Assembly (NCBI RefSeq): GCF_024199945.1 | Contig: NZ_JANADP010000001.1 | Coordinates: 62,001 to 126,000 of the forward strand | Reading direction: 5' to 3' | DNA from: Bradyrhizobium sp. CCGUVB4N | Lineage (GTDB): Bacteria; Pseudomonadota; Alphaproteobacteria; Rhizobiales; Xanthobacteraceae | DNA: 64,000 bases | Part shown: positions 38,860 through 49,875 of the stretch, one piece after another | Position numbering within the stretch: position 1 is the stretch's first letter | Layout: every line of letters starts with the position of its first letter | Notes under the pieces: model-generated | What the model saw: the letters and a program-made list of their open reading frames with translations, nothing else | What the model was told of the DNA's origin: nothing | Database searches by the model: none | Made by a program: the position numbers and the translations under genes

Positions 38860-39797
38860 GCGTGGGGCGCTGCCGGCGCCGTCTCGGGAGCCGATACGAT
38901 CTGTGCCGGGCTGACGACTGGCTGCACCGATTTCGACGCCCCTTCCTGCGCCGGCGCCCTGGTCAGCAGGCGGCAGAGCCGCGCCAAGGTCGGACGCAGC
39001 TCGTGGCGATGCACGACCATGTCGACCATGCCGTGCTCTTTCAGATATTCGGCGCGCTGGAAACCTTCCGGCAGCTTCTCGCGGATGGTCTGCTCGATCA
39101 CGCGTGCACCGGCAAAGCCGATCAGCGCGCCGGGCTCGGCGATCTGCACGTCGCCGAGCATCGCATAGGATGCGGTGACGCCGCCGGTGGTCGGGTTGGT
39201 CAGCACGACGATGTAGGGCTGTTTTGCCTCACGCAGCATCTGCACCGCGACGGTGGTGCGCGGCATCTGCATCAGCGACAGGATGCCTTCCTGCATGCGC
39301 GCGCCGCCGGATGCCGCAAACACGATGAACGGCGATTTCTTCTCGACCGCAAGCTCGAGCCCGCGCACGAGGGCTTCACCGGCAGCCATGCCGAGCGAGC
39401 CACCCATGAAATCGAAGTCCTGCACGGCGACGACGACGCCGGCGCCTTCGAGCTTGCCGTAGCCGACCTTGACCGCATCGTTCAGATTGGTGCGCGCCCG
39501 CGCATCCTTGATGCGGTCGGCATACTTCTTCTCGTCGCGAAACTTCAGCGGATCCGGCGTGACCTCGGGCAGGGCAACATCGAACCAGGTTTCGTTGTCG
39601 AAGATCGACTTCAACCGCGCCACCGCGCCCATGCGCATGTGATAGTTCGAGCCGGGGATGACGAACTGATTGGCCTCGACGTCCTTGTAGAACACAAGCT
39701 GTCCGGAATCCGGGCACTTGATCCACAGATTCTCCGGCGTCTCCCGCCGCAGCATGTTGCGGATCTTCGGCCGGACCACATTGGTAAGCCAGTTCAT
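38856..39797 (-). CDS. accD: acetyl-CoA carboxylase carboxyltransferase subunit beta
   Basis: Beta subunit of the carboxyltransferase that makes malonyl-CoA for fatty-acid synthesis; 313 residues. The crotonase-like core is clear ([52 protein letters not shown]). The N-terminal zinc finger of E. coli AccD is degenerate: Cys28 is kept but the other ligand positions are Ser31, Ile47 and Ser50 ([13 protein letters not shown]). The same lack is, as I recall, usual in alphaproteobacteria. It follows trpA after 110 bp and overlaps folC by 4 bp. Confidence 0.96.
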   Translation of the reverse strand: MNWLTNVVRPKIRNMLRRETPENLWIKCPDSGQLVFYKDVEANQFVIPGSNYHMRMGAVARLKSIFDNETWFDVALPEVTPDPLKFRDEKKYADRIKDARARTNLNDAVKVGYGKLEGAGVVVAVQDFDFMGGSLGMAAGEALVRGLELAVEKKSPFIVFAASGGARMQEGILSLMQMPRTTVAVQMLREAKQPYIVVLTNPTTGGVTASYAMLGDVQIAEPGALIGFAGARVIEQTIREKLPEGFQRAEYLKEHGMVDMVVHRHELRPTLARLCRLLTRAPAQEGASKSVQPVVSPAQIVSAPETAPAAPHA

Positions 39798-39907
39798 GGT
39801 TTGCTCCGATGTGCGAGCCCGCAGGGGATCGCCTGAAGAGATATATGGCGGCCGGGCCTTTACCCGGCAAGCGGCCGTGTCACCCGCCCGAGCAGCGGAA
39901 TTATGGC

Positions 39908-40740
39908 CTACTCGGCCGCCTGTTTCGCACCCTTGACGCCCTGGGCCAAGGCGGCCGTCAGCTCGGCCACGGCATTAACGGTTTTGGCGGTTGCGCGCCC
40001 CTCGGCATCGAGACTGTTCTTGAGCGCATCGACCAGCGCGGTGCCGACCACCGAACCATCGGCCTTCTCGGCAATGGCGCGCGCCGCTTCCGGCGTACGG
40101 ATGCCAAAACCAACGCAGATCGGCAGCTTGGTGTGCCGCTTGATGCGCGCGACGGCTTCCCCGACGACATTCGCGTCCGCGGCCGCAGCGCCGGTGATGC
40201 CGGCGATGGAGACGTAATAGACAAAGCCTGACGTGTTCGCGAGCACCGCAGGCAGGCGCTTGTCGTCGGTGGTCGGGGTCGCCAAGCGAATGAAGTTCAG
40301 CCCCGCCTTCAGCGCGGGAATGCAGAGCTCGTCGTCTTCCTCCGGCGGCAGATCGACGATGATGAGGCCGTCGACGCCGGCCGTCTTGGCATCAGCCAAG
40401 AACTTGTCGACGCCGTAAATGTAGATCGGATTGTAATAGCCCATCAGCACGAGCGGCGTGGCGTTGTCGGCCTTACGGAAGTCGCGCACGAGATCGAGCG
40501 TCTTCTTCAAGGTCATGCCGACCTTGAGCGCGCGGAGCCCGGCGGCCTGGATCGAGGGACCATCCGCCATCGGATCGGTGAAGGGAATGCCGAGCTCGAT
40601 GACGTCGGCGCCTGATGTCGAGAGCGCCTTGACGATCTCGAGCGACGTCGCCGGATCGGGGTCGCCGGCCATCACATAGGTGACGAAGGCCGCGCGGCCC
40701 TGCTTCTTCAGCTCGGCGAAACGGGTGTCGATACGCGTGG

Positions 40741-40744
<4 letters not shown>
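39908..40744 (-). CDS. trpA: tryptophan synthase alpha subunit
   Basis: Cleaves indole-3-glycerol phosphate to indole and glyceraldehyde-3-phosphate; indole is channelled to TrpB. The 278-residue TIM barrel has the catalytic Glu and Asp in [16 protein letters not shown], plus the phosphate-binding [11 protein letters not shown] and [10 protein letters not shown] loops. The start is GTG at 40744 and overlaps the trpB stop by 4 bp. It is the third gene of the trpF-trpB-trpA run, followed by accD. Confidence 0.97.
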
Positions 40745-41954
<1,210 letters not shown>

Positions 41955-41958
<4 letters not shown>

Positions 41959-42614
41959 CGAACGCTCAACTCTTGAGTGGCGCGCGCGGCGCGAATGAAG
42001 GCCTTCATCAGCTCGGGGTCCTTGACGCCGGGCGTGCTCTCGACACCGGAGGACACATCGACGCCGCCGGCGCCGGTGACGCGAAGGGCTTCGGCGACGT
42101 TGTCGGCGTGAAGTCCGCCCGAGACCATGTAGGGCAGTTTGAGATCGAGATTTTCGAGCAGGTGCCAGTCGAAGGGGGCACCGAGACCGCCAGGCCGCGT
42201 CGCATCCTTCGGCGCGCGTGCGTCGAACAGGATGCGGTCGGCGACCGCGGCATAGCCGGGCAGCACGGCGAGATCACCAGCGGTTGCGACCGGCACCGCC
42301 TTCATCACCGGGCGGCCGAATTTCTGCTTGATGTCGCGCAGCCGCGCCACGCTTTCCTTGCCGTGGAGCTGAAAAATGTCCGGCGACAGCGCGTCCATGA
42401 TGTTGTCGAGCGTGGCATCGTCGGCATCGACCGTGAGCGCGACCTTGAGCGCGCGCTGCTTCGCCTGGCGGCCGAGGTCGCGCCCCGTCTCCAGCGAGAC
42501 ATGCCGCGGCGACGGCGGAAAGAACACGAACCCCACCATGTCGGCGCCCGCGTCGAGCGCGACGTCGAGCGTCTCACGCGTGGACAGACCGCAGATTTTG
42601 ACGAGCAGGGACAT
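41955..42614 (-). CDS. trpF: phosphoribosylanthranilate isomerase
   Basis: Catalyses the Amadori rearrangement of phosphoribosylanthranilate in tryptophan synthesis. The 219-residue barrel has the catalytic Cys in VKICGLST and the catalytic Asp in [10 protein letters not shown], with [13 protein letters not shown] near the phosphate site. It starts the trpFBA run, 65 bp after the lapA-like gene, and its stop overlaps trpB by 4 bp. The trpE, trpD and trpC genes are elsewhere, as usual in rhizobia. Confidence 0.97.
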
Positions 42615-42679
42615 GGTCTCAAAGCGGGTGAAGGCCGCAAGCGGCGGCCGGAAAACAGGGTTTTCGGTCGGGGCCGCTT

Positions 42680-43072
42680 CTACAACGTCGCGCGCTGCTT
42701 GTCTCGCCCGATGGCCCCGTAAAGGCCGACCCCGGAGGGCACCGGAAGGTGCCGGGGCTCGGGCTTGGCCGGGGCCGTCTGGGCCCGCAGATCGGCCAGC
42801 TCGACCCGGGCGGCCCGTGCATCCGCCTCATGGCGGCGCGCGGCACGGCGCCAGTGCCGCTGGCCGAACCAGACGGCGCAACCGCCGGCGATGACGCCCA
42901 CGGCAGCGACCAGGATCAGCAGCAGGAACAGCGGCAGCGTGATCGACAGGGCCGGATCGGCCGCCATAAAGGGATCGAAGGAGACGGTGACGAAGTGCCG
43001 GTTGGCGACCGCAAAGGTCACCAGGATCAGGGCCAGCGGAATCAGGATCAGCGCGGTCAGGAACTTTCGCAT
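42680..43072 (-). CDS. LapA (DUF1049) domain membrane protein
   Basis: Inner-membrane protein of 130 residues with two hydrophobic helices (about 5-24 and 43-67) followed by a basic, coiled cytoplasmic tail (QRHWRRAARRHEADARAARVELADLRAQ). This matches LapA/YciS, which in E. coli works with LapB in control of LpxC and lipopolysaccharide assembly. It lies between ihfB and trpF, a typical alphaproteobacterial order. The tail after residue 100 is variable. Confidence 0.85.
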   Translation of the reverse strand: MRKFLTALILIPLALILVTFAVANRHFVTVSFDPFMAADPALSITLPLFLLLILVAAVGVIAGGCAVWFGQRHWRRAARRHEADARAARVELADLRAQTAPAKPEPRHLPVPSGVGLYGAIGRDKQRATL

Positions 43073-43143
43073 CGCGAGCGCCCGTCTTGAATCAAGCTTG
43101 CTGCCGCATCATGCGGCCATCAGGTAAAACCCGGACGACAGCG

Positions 43144-43449
43144 CTAGTCCGGTGCGCCCGGATCCGGATGATCGCGGTTGAGCCGCTCGCGCATTTCCTT
43201 GCCGGTCTTGAAGAACGGAACGCTCTTCTGATCGACGGGGACATGGGCGCCGGTGCGCGGATTGCGGCCGGCGCGTGCGGGGCGATGCTTGACCGAGAAG
43301 GCACCAAAACCGCGCAGCTCGACGCGGTCGCCGCGTGCGAGTGCTGCGACGATTTCCTCGAGAATCGCATTCACAATGTTCTCGACATCCCGCTGGTACA
43401 GATGCGGGTTGTGCTCGGCGATACGCTGAACAAGTTCGGATTTGATCAT
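43144..43449 (-). CDS. ihfB: integration host factor subunit beta
   Basis: DNA-bending nucleoid protein that pairs with IhfA; 101 residues. It begins [17 protein letters not shown] and has the beta-arm motif GRNPRTG with the intercalating proline, preceded by [11 protein letters not shown]. The C-terminal extension (HPDPGAPD) is short. It follows sppA and precedes the lapA-like gene on the minus strand; the rpsA-ihfB neighbourhood is widely conserved. Confidence 0.96.
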   Translation of the reverse strand: MIKSELVQRIAEHNPHLYQRDVENIVNAILEEIVAALARGDRVELRGFGAFSVKHRPARAGRNPRTGAHVPVDQKSVPFFKTGKEMRERLNRDHPDPGAPD

Positions 43450-43632
43450 CGAGGAATAGGACCCGGAAGCGTGCGGATGACCATTTCCGTGAAAATACTG
43501 TGATCTGTCAAGACGCTAAATGAAGGTTGAGCGTCGTGAAAATGCGTGACATTTGCCGAAAAAGCGGGCTGCACCGCTACCCGCGGGACGGGAAAAAGCT
43601 CTCGAGCTCGCGTTGTTCCCACTTATTCCCGG

Positions 43633-44613
43633 TCAATTCGACGCAGCCGGCTGCCACAGGGCCAGCATCCCGTCCAAGCCGACGCGATCGACCGCCTGCA
43701 CGACGCCGGTTTGCGCGATTTGGTGCGCAATCGCGCTGAATCCAAGCGCTTCCAGCGTGACGGAGGCGGCTGTCTTGAGGAACGGCAGGTCGCCAAAGCG
43801 CGGCTCGAGCTTGTAATCGCGCACCGAAAGACCCTTCTTGACGCCCTTCTGCTCCTCGAGCCAAGTCACGGCGGTTTTCTCGTCACCGAGCTGATCGATC
43901 AGCTTGAGATCGATCGCCTGGCGGCCGGTAAAGACGCGGCCATCGACCACTTTTTCGAGCTGCGTGTCATCCATGCCACGCCGCTGCTTCACCAGATCCT
44001 TGAACCAGGCATAGGAATCCTTCACCAGCGCGTCCAGCGCGGCCCGGGCCTCGGGGCTGGTCGGCTCAAAACCGTTGGGGGCGGCCTTCAGCGGCGTGGA
44101 CTTCACTTCCTCGACCTTGACGCCGATCGTCTTCAGAAGCTCCGAGACGTTGGGAAACTGGAACAGCACGCCGATCGAGCCCACCAGCGAGCTCTGCTGC
44201 GCGATGATGTGGTCGCTCGCAATCGCAGTGATGTAGCCGCCCGATGCCGCAAGACCCTCGACCACGACGACCAGCGGCTTCTTTGCCTTCAGGCGCGTCA
44301 GGGAATCGTAGAGCTGCTCGGAGCCGGCGGTGGTGCCGCCCGGCGAGTTGATGTGAACGATCACAGCGGCGGCCTGCGAATTCTCCAGCCGCTCCAGCGC
44401 CCGCGTCCGCTCGGCATCGCTGCGGATCAGACCGTCGATCTGCACGCGCGCGATCGCGCCGGCGGAGGCGAAGGTGCCGCGCGCGCCCGGCGTCGCGACC
44501 AGCGCAAAGCCCGCGATCGCAGCGATCGCGATCAGCGCGGCCACCACGCGCCAGAACGTCAGCTTGCGGCGGATCCTGCGGCGATCGACGATGATGTCAG
44601 AATCGAGCGACAT
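43633..44613 (-). CDS. sppA: signal peptide peptidase SppA (short type)
   Basis: Inner-membrane serine protease that degrades released signal peptides; 326 residues, the short bacterial form. An N-terminal helix (about 18-40, LTFWRVVAALIAIAAIAGFAL) anchors it. The nucleophile serine is in EGLAASGGYITAIASD, HINSPGGT forms the oxyanion region, and the Lys of the Ser-Lys dyad is probably in VKQRRGMDD. It lies between rpsA and ihfB, a conserved position. Length suggests a tetrameric or octameric ring as in Bacillus SppA. Confidence 0.94.
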   Translation of the reverse strand: MSLDSDIIVDRRRIRRKLTFWRVVAALIAIAAIAGFALVATPGARGTFASAGAIARVQIDGLIRSDAERTRALERLENSQAAAVIVHINSPGGTTAGSEQLYDSLTRLKAKKPLVVVVEGLAASGGYITAIASDHIIAQQSSLVGSIGVLFQFPNVSELLKTIGVKVEEVKSTPLKAAPNGFEPTSPEARAALDALVKDSYAWFKDLVKQRRGMDDTQLEKVVDGRVFTGRQAIDLKLIDQLGDEKTAVTWLEEQKGVKKGLSVRDYKLEPRFGDLPFLKTAASVTLEALGFSAIAHQIAQTGVVQAVDRVGLDGMLALWQPAASN

Positions 44614-44749
44614 CGGAATATCTCCAAATGAAGGGCCGCTGGCGTTGTGCCGTCACAACGTGACCAATGGCTTGTCTGGATACATCAATTGCGGCGCAAT
44701 TTGAAGAAAACAAGGCTGTGAGCGGGGTACCGGGGACGACGACGGCAAC

Positions 44750-44776
44750 AAAAAAGCCCCGGCTCGCGCCGGGGCT
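44750..44776 (-). terminator. rho-independent terminator after rpsA
   Basis: Read on the minus strand, arms AGCCCCGGC (44776-44768) and GCCGGGGCT (44763-44755) make a 9-bp stem with a 4-base loop, then six T residues. It lies 28 bp after the rpsA stop and 137 bp before sppA, so rpsA and sppA are likely separate units. Confidence 0.9.
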
Positions 44777-44804
44777 CTGATGTCTGCAAAAGCAAGCGTT
44801 TCGC

Positions 44805-46511
44805 TTACTTGCTGTCGCGGTTCTTGAGCGCGGTGCCCAGGATGTCGCCGAGCGTCGCACCCGAATCCGAGGAGCCGTACTGCGCGATGGCTTCCTTCTC
44901 TTCGGCGACTTCGAGCGCCTTGATCGACACCTGGACCTTGCGGGCCTTCTTGTCGAACTGGATCACGCGGGCATCGACCTTCTCGCCGACGGCGAAGCGT
45001 TCGGCGCGCTGGTCGTTGCGGTCACGCGCGAGCTCCGAGCGCTTGATGAAGGTCGAGAAGTCGGTACCGGCGATCTTCACCTCGATACCGCTTTCCTTCA
45101 CTTCGAGCACTTCGCAGGTCACGACCGCGCCCTTCTTGACATCGCCCGGCTCGGCGAAGGGGTCGCCTTCGAGCTGCTTGATGCCGAGCGAGATACGCTC
45201 CTTCTCGACGTCCACATCGAGCACCACGGCCTTCACCATGTCGCCCTTCTTGTAGTTGTCGATCACCTGCTCGCCCGGAAGCTTCCAGTCGAGGTCGGAG
45301 AGATGGACCATGCCGTCGACGTCGCCCTCGAGGCCCAGGAACAGACCGAACTCGGTCTTGTTCTTGACTTCGCCCTCGACCACCGAACCGGTCGGGTGAC
45401 CTTCGACGAAGACCTCCCACGGGTTGCGCATGGTCTGCTTGAGGCCGAGCGAGATGCGGCGCTTGACGGAATCGACTTCCAGCACCTGCACATCGACTTC
45501 CTGCGAGGTCGACACGATCTTGCCGGGGTGCATGTTCTTCTTGGTCCACGACATCTCGGAGACGTGGATCAGGCCTTCGATGCCCGGCTCGAGCTCGACG
45601 AACGCACCGTAGTCGGTGATGTTGGTGACACGGCCGGTGAAGCGGGCACCCAGCGGGTACTTGGCTTCGATGCCCTGCCACGGATCGTCCAGCAGCTGCT
45701 TCATGCCCAGCGAGATGCGGTGCGTCTCGTGGTTGATCTTGATGATCTTGACCTTCACGGTCTGGCCGATCGAGAGCACCTCGGTCGGGTGGTTGACGCG
45801 GCGCCACGCGATGTCGGTGACGTGCAGCAGGCCGTCGATGCCGCCGAGGTCAACGAACGCACCGTAATCGGTGATGTTCTTGACCACGCCGTCGATGACC
45901 TGACCCTCTTCGAGGTTCTGCACCAGCTCCTGACGCTGCTCGGCGCGGGTCTCTTCGAGAACCGTGCGGCGGGAGACGACGATGTTGCCGCGGCGGCGGT
46001 CCATCTTGAGGATCTGGAACGGCTGCGCGTTGTTCATCAGCGGCGCAACGTCGCGGATCGGACGGATGTCGACCTGCGAGCGCGGCAGGAAGGCAACGGC
46101 ACCGTCGAGGTCGACGGTGAAGCCGCCCTTGACCTGGTTGAAGATGACGCCCGTGACCTTCTCGTTGTTCTGGAACGCCTTCTCCAGCTTGCCCCAGCTC
46201 TCCTCGCGGCGCGCCTTGTCGCGCGACAGCACGGCTTCGCCGAGGGCGTTCTCGATGCGATCGAGGAACACTTCCACCTCGTCGCCAACCTTGATCTCGC
46301 TCTCACGGCCGGGGCCGGAAAATTCGCGCAGCGCAACGCGGCCTTCGGTCTTCAGGCCGACGTCGATGACGGCCATGTCCTTTTCAATTGCAACCACCTT
46401 GCCCTTGACGACCGAGCTCTCCTGCAGGTTGCCACCTGCGAAGGACTCGTCGAGCATCGCGGCGAAATCGTCACGCGACGGGCTATAGGTATCAGCGGAA
46501 GTCGAAGCCAT
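44805..46511 (-). CDS. rpsA: 30S ribosomal protein S1
   Basis: Ribosomal protein that helps bind mRNA to the small subunit. The 568-residue product contains six S1 (OB-fold) repeats, seen as successive segments such as GVVKNITDYGAFVDLGGIDG, GRVTNITDYGAFVELEPGIEG and GEVKNKTEFGLFLGLEGDVDG. The start ATG at 46511 (MASTSADTYSPSRDD) follows a GGAGAAC ribosome site; an upstream in-frame extension to 46712 is not family-like. The 266-bp gap to cmk suggests its own promoter and leader; the leader has a GCGGGCC/GGCCCGC hairpin but no motif I can name. Confidence 0.97.
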   Translation of the reverse strand: MASTSADTYSPSRDDFAAMLDESFAGGNLQESSVVKGKVVAIEKDMAVIDVGLKTEGRVALREFSGPGRESEIKVGDEVEVFLDRIENALGEAVLSRDKARREESWGKLEKAFQNNEKVTGVIFNQVKGGFTVDLDGAVAFLPRSQVDIRPIRDVAPLMNNAQPFQILKMDRRRGNIVVSRRTVLEETRAEQRQELVQNLEEGQVIDGVVKNITDYGAFVDLGGIDGLLHVTDIAWRRVNHPTEVLSIGQTVKVKIIKINHETHRISLGMKQLLDDPWQGIEAKYPLGARFTGRVTNITDYGAFVELEPGIEGLIHVSEMSWTKKNMHPGKIVSTSQEVDVQVLEVDSVKRRISLGLKQTMRNPWEVFVEGHPTGSVVEGEVKNKTEFGLFLGLEGDVDGMVHLSDLDWKLPGEQVIDNYKKGDMVKAVVLDVDVEKERISLGIKQLEGDPFAEPGDVKKGAVVTCEVLEVKESGIEVKIAGTDFSTFIKRSELARDRNDQRAERFAVGEKVDARVIQFDKKARKVQVSIKALEVAEEKEAIAQYGSSDSGATLGDILGTALKNRDSK

Positions 46512-46777
46512 TTGTTCTCCAGTTGCGGATGTCTTGCCGGCCGTTGGGTTGTTGGGCGTATCGGACGCGCAGTGTCGGAAGGTCCACAAAACCTTCGAGC
46601 GACCGCTCGTTGCTCCGGTTTTGCGACCGGAACAGCGGAAGCGGGCCGGCTGGGCCCGCACGTTCGATACGTGAAAATCTGTTGTCCGGAGCCTGGATCG
46701 CGTCGGCCCCAAACAGGGACCGAGAGTATCGACCTCAAAGAGCGGGAGCGGGCGCTTCCTCCAATGACGGCAGCGGC

Positions 46778-47416
46778 TTAACCCCGCGACCGGCCCGCTC
46801 GGACGGCCTCGATAATGTCGATGGCGGCCCGGACGCCGCCTTCTATATCCAGTTGGGAGTTATCTAGCAAGTAAGCATCCGCGGCCGGTTTCAAAGGCGC
46901 AATCGGCCTGTTCTTGTCCCGCTCGTCGCGCTGGATGATGTCGGCGAGCACCGCCGCCTCATCCGCCTCCTCGCCCCTGGCCCTCGCCTCCATGGTGCGG
47001 CGGCGGGCGCGGACTTTCGGGTCGGCCACGACGAAAATCTTCACGTCGGCGTCGGGGCAGATCACGGTTCCAATGTCGCGGCCGTCCAGGACGGCACCGG
47101 GCGGACCGGCGGCGAATTGCCGCTGGAAAGTGAGCAGGACCTCGCGAACCCGGGGGATTGCCGAAACGATCGAAGCGCCCTCGCCGGCCGTCTGGGTCTT
47201 GAGGGCGGGATTGCCGAACTTTTCGGGATCGAGTTCCAGCGCGGCCTGCACCGCAGCCGCCTCGTCCCGGAGATCATGACCGGACTGCATCAGGGCGTAG
47301 GCGACCGCACGATAGATCACGCCGGTATCGAGGTGACGATAGCCATAGTGATGGGCGAGGCGCTTGCCGAGCGTGCCCTTGCCCGAGGCCGCGGGTCCAT
47401 CGATGGCGATGATCAT
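46778..47416 (-). CDS. cmk: cytidylate kinase
   Basis: Phosphorylates CMP and dCMP with ATP. The 212-residue P-loop kinase begins [25 protein letters not shown] and shows [11 protein letters not shown] for nucleoside binding, [21 protein letters not shown] and [16 protein letters not shown] for the lid and base recognition. Its start overlaps the aroA stop by 4 bp. The aroA-cmk-rpsA order is a classical conserved operon. Confidence 0.96.
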   Translation of the reverse strand: MIIAIDGPAASGKGTLGKRLAHHYGYRHLDTGVIYRAVAYALMQSGHDLRDEAAAVQAALELDPEKFGNPALKTQTAGEGASIVSAIPRVREVLLTFQRQFAAGPPGAVLDGRDIGTVICPDADVKIFVVADPKVRARRRTMEARARGEEADEAAVLADIIQRDERDKNRPIAPLKPAADAYLLDNSQLDIEGGVRAAIDIIEAVRAGRSRG

Positions 47417-48750
47417 GAAAACTCGGCCCCCAGCGACCGCATCATCGGAATGAAGTCCGGGAAACTGGTGGCGATGAAGCCGGTGTCGTCGACGGTCACC
47501 GGCTGATCGGACGCGCAGCCCATCACCAGCGCGGACATCGCGATACGGTGGTCCATATGCGTGGCGACAGTGCCGCCGCCGGGCACATGGCCACGGCCCT
47601 CGACGATCAGGTCGTCGCCGGAGACGGTGACCTTCACGCCGTTGACGCGGAGCATGTCCGCGGTGGCCTCGAGCCGGTCGGATTCCTTGACGCGTAGTTC
47701 CTGCAGGCCGCGCATGATGGTCGTGCCTTCGGCGAAGGACGCCGCGACCGCCAGCACGAGATATTCGTCGATCATCGAGGGCGCGCGTTCCGGCGGCACC
47801 TCGACGCCACGCAGTTTCGACGCGCGCACGCGCAACTGCGCCATCGGTTCACCGGCGTCACCGCGCACGTCGCTTTCCTCGATCGAAGCGCCCATCTCGC
47901 GCAGCGTCGTGAAAAGGCCGGTGCGCAGCGGGTTGGTCATCACGTCCGACAGAACGACATCGGAGCCTTCGACGATCAGTGCCGCGACGACCGGAAAGGC
48001 CGCTGAGGACGGATCGGCGGGCACGATGACGGTCGCGCCATGCAGCTCGGGCTGGCCGACCAGCGTGATGCGGCGGCCGTGAGCGCCCTCGGCCACCGAG
48101 GTGATATCCGCGCCAAAATGCTTCAGCATCAGTTCGGTGTGGTCGCGGCTGGCCTCGTTCTCGATCACCGTCGTGGTGCCCGGCGCAGACAAGCCCGCCA
48201 GCAGCACCGCCGATTTGATCTGGGCCGAGGCAACCGGGGTCTTGTAGGTGATCGGCAGCGGATCGCGCGCGCCATGGACGGTCAGCGGCAGCCGGCCGCC
48301 CTCGGCTGCAGAAGCAACCTTGGCGCCCATCTTTTCCAAGGGATCGAGGATCCGGCGCATCGGGCGGCTGCGCAGCGAGGCATCGCCGTCAAAAATCGCC
48401 GAGATCGGGCAGCCGGCGACGGCGCCCATCACGAGCCGGCAGCCGGTGCCGGAGTTGCCGAAATCCAGCGCGGCCTTGGGCTGCGCAAAGCCTCCGACGC
48501 CGACGCCCTGCACTTTCCAGGCGAAATCGCCGGTGCGTTCGACCTTGGCGCCGAGCGCCTGCATCGATTTGGCGGTGTTGAGGACGTCCTCGCCCTCGAG
48601 AAGGCCCGTAATGCGGGTTTCGCCGACCGCGAGCGCGCCCAGGATGAGGGCCCGGTGCGAGATCGACTTGTCCCCGGGCACCCGTACTTTCCCGGTCAGG
48701 GGGCCGCTCGAGCGCGACTTCAGCGGCGTCGGCTTGTCGGAATGGGTCAA
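47413..48750 (-). CDS. aroA: 3-phosphoshikimate 1-carboxyvinyltransferase (EPSP synthase, class II type)
   Basis: Shikimate-pathway enzyme joining phosphoenolpyruvate to shikimate-3-phosphate; 445 residues. It has features of the class II group: [17 protein letters not shown] and RDHTELM, close to the Agrobacterium CP4 enzyme. The position of CP4 Ala100 is Gly101 here (NSGTGCR), as in the glyphosate-sensitive E. coli enzyme (Gly96), and the last class II motif reads NPLR rather than NPTR. The start codon is TTG at 48750. It overlaps cmk by 4 bp. Confidence 0.96.
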   Translation of the reverse strand: MTHSDKPTPLKSRSSGPLTGKVRVPGDKSISHRALILGALAVGETRITGLLEGEDVLNTAKSMQALGAKVERTGDFAWKVQGVGVGGFAQPKAALDFGNSGTGCRLVMGAVAGCPISAIFDGDASLRSRPMRRILDPLEKMGAKVASAAEGGRLPLTVHGARDPLPITYKTPVASAQIKSAVLLAGLSAPGTTTVIENEASRDHTELMLKHFGADITSVAEGAHGRRITLVGQPELHGATVIVPADPSSAAFPVVAALIVEGSDVVLSDVMTNPLRTGLFTTLREMGASIEESDVRGDAGEPMAQLRVRASKLRGVEVPPERAPSMIDEYLVLAVAASFAEGTTIMRGLQELRVKESDRLEATADMLRVNGVKVTVSGDDLIVEGRGHVPGGGTVATHMDHRIAMSALVMGCASDQPVTVDDTGFIATSFPDFIPMMRSLGAEFS

Positions 48751-48909
48751 GATTGTGTCCTTGGATGCGCCTCAGAGGCTCGCGGGCACCTACCACATGG
48801 TCTCCCCGCCGTCACGAGCATGTCTTTCTCTCGTAATGCGCTATTGACAGCGGGCCGCCAACTAGCCAAGTGAAACACCGCTTTTCAGACATCCCAGGAT
48901 TCCTCTGCC

Positions 48910-49317
48910 GTGGCCAAGTCCGAACTCGGAACCAAACGTATTTGCCCGACCACGGGCAAGAAGTTCTACGACCTCAACAAGAATCCGGTGATCTCGCCCT
49001 ATACCGGCGAGGTTGTGCCGATCGCGCCCGTGGCGCCGGCCCGCGCGACCCGCGGCGCCGAAGCTCGTCATGCGGCTGCCGCGGATACCACGCCGGAGCC
49101 GGCAGAGGTCGAAGAGGTCTCGCTCGAGGAGGCCGATGCCGAAGAGAACACCGGCAAGGTGAAGGCCGTCGTCCCCGAATCCGAGGATGATATCGAGGTC
49201 GACGAGACCCTCGATGACGACGATGACGATGATTCGACCTTCATTGCCGACGAAGAAGAGGGCGATGAGGACGTTACCGACATCATTGGTGATGTCGGAG
49301 GTGATGAAGAGACTTGA
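48910..49317 (+). CDS. TIGR02300 family protein
   Basis: Conserved alphaproteobacterial protein of 135 residues. The N-terminus (KRICPTTGKKFYDLNKNPVISPYTG) is the family signature, with only one cysteine. The second half is extremely acidic (DETLDDDDDDDSTFIADEEEGDEDVTD), a low-complexity tail. The start is GTG at 48910. It is divergent from aroA and usually found at exactly this place, so it may belong functionally to the translation-related block. No function is established. Confidence 0.85.
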   Translation: MAKSELGTKRICPTTGKKFYDLNKNPVISPYTGEVVPIAPVAPARATRGAEARHAAAADTTPEPAEVEEVSLEEADAEENTGKVKAVVPESEDDIEVDETLDDDDDDDSTFIADEEEGDEDVTDIIGDVGGDEET

Positions 49318-49408
49318 GATCAGTCCTGATCTGTGAAAAAGGGTGCACCGCGCGAGTCGGAAGGCTCGCCGGTCGGGAGTGATCCCCCAGGATCATCCCA
49401 AGAGTTAA

Positions 49409-49479
<71 letters not shown>

Positions 49480-49484
<5 letters not shown>

Positions 49485-49546
49485 CGCTTCGCCCTTCGGG
49501 CTACGCGTGGCGCAGCCGCGCAGAGCCTGAAGGCCGAAGCGTGGTG
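49480..49546. repeat. inverted repeat starting within the tRNA 3' end
   Basis: CACCACGCTTCG (49480-49491) and CGAAGCGTGGTG (49535-49546) are perfect 12-bp complements. The left arm begins at the last base of the acceptor stem and includes the discriminator and CCA of tRNA-Ala. Inside is a small GCCCTTCGGGC hairpin. It separates the tRNA from a GIY-YIG gene. Confidence 0.8.
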
Positions 49547-49623
49547 TCCGGCGAAGCCCGCAGGGCGAAGACGGACTGACAATTGGTTGGCTCGCTCACG
49601 ATGACCCAGGCGATAGCCCGTCA

Positions 49624-49866
49624 ATGTGGTACGTCTACATCATTCAAAGCATCCAATTTCCCGACCAGGAATACATCGGCGCCACGGAAGATCTGAAGCG
49701 ACGACTGCCTGAACATGATGCCGGCAAATCCACCCACACGGCGAAGTTCAAGCCATGGAAGCTGGTCTGGTACTGCGCCTTCCCTGACAAGCTGAAAGCG
49801 CTGGCGTTCGAGAAATATCTCAAGTCGCACTCGGGTCGCGCCTTCTCGAAAAAGCGGCTCTGCTAG
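49624..49866 (+). CDS. GIY-YIG domain protein (UPF0213-like)
   Basis: Single-domain GIY-YIG nuclease-fold protein of 80 residues. It begins MWYVYIIQSIQFPDQEYIGATEDLKRRL, with VYII and YIGAT as the GIY and YIG elements and the following Arg; the catalytic Glu is probably in the ALAFEKYLKSHSGRAF segment. Such short proteins are often in several copies in Bradyrhizobium and near tRNA genes (from memory). It lies 140 bp after tRNA-Ala behind a palindromic repeat. Target and activity are unknown. Confidence 0.85.
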   Translation: MWYVYIIQSIQFPDQEYIGATEDLKRRLPEHDAGKSTHTAKFKPWKLVWYCAFPDKLKALAFEKYLKSHSGRAFSKKRLC

Positions 49867-49875
49867 CTCCGCCCC

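Noticed and set aside
46512..46712. N-terminal extension of ribosomal protein S1 to 46712
   Set aside because: The added 67 residues are not like S1 proteins, and the ATG at 46511 has a good ribosome site.
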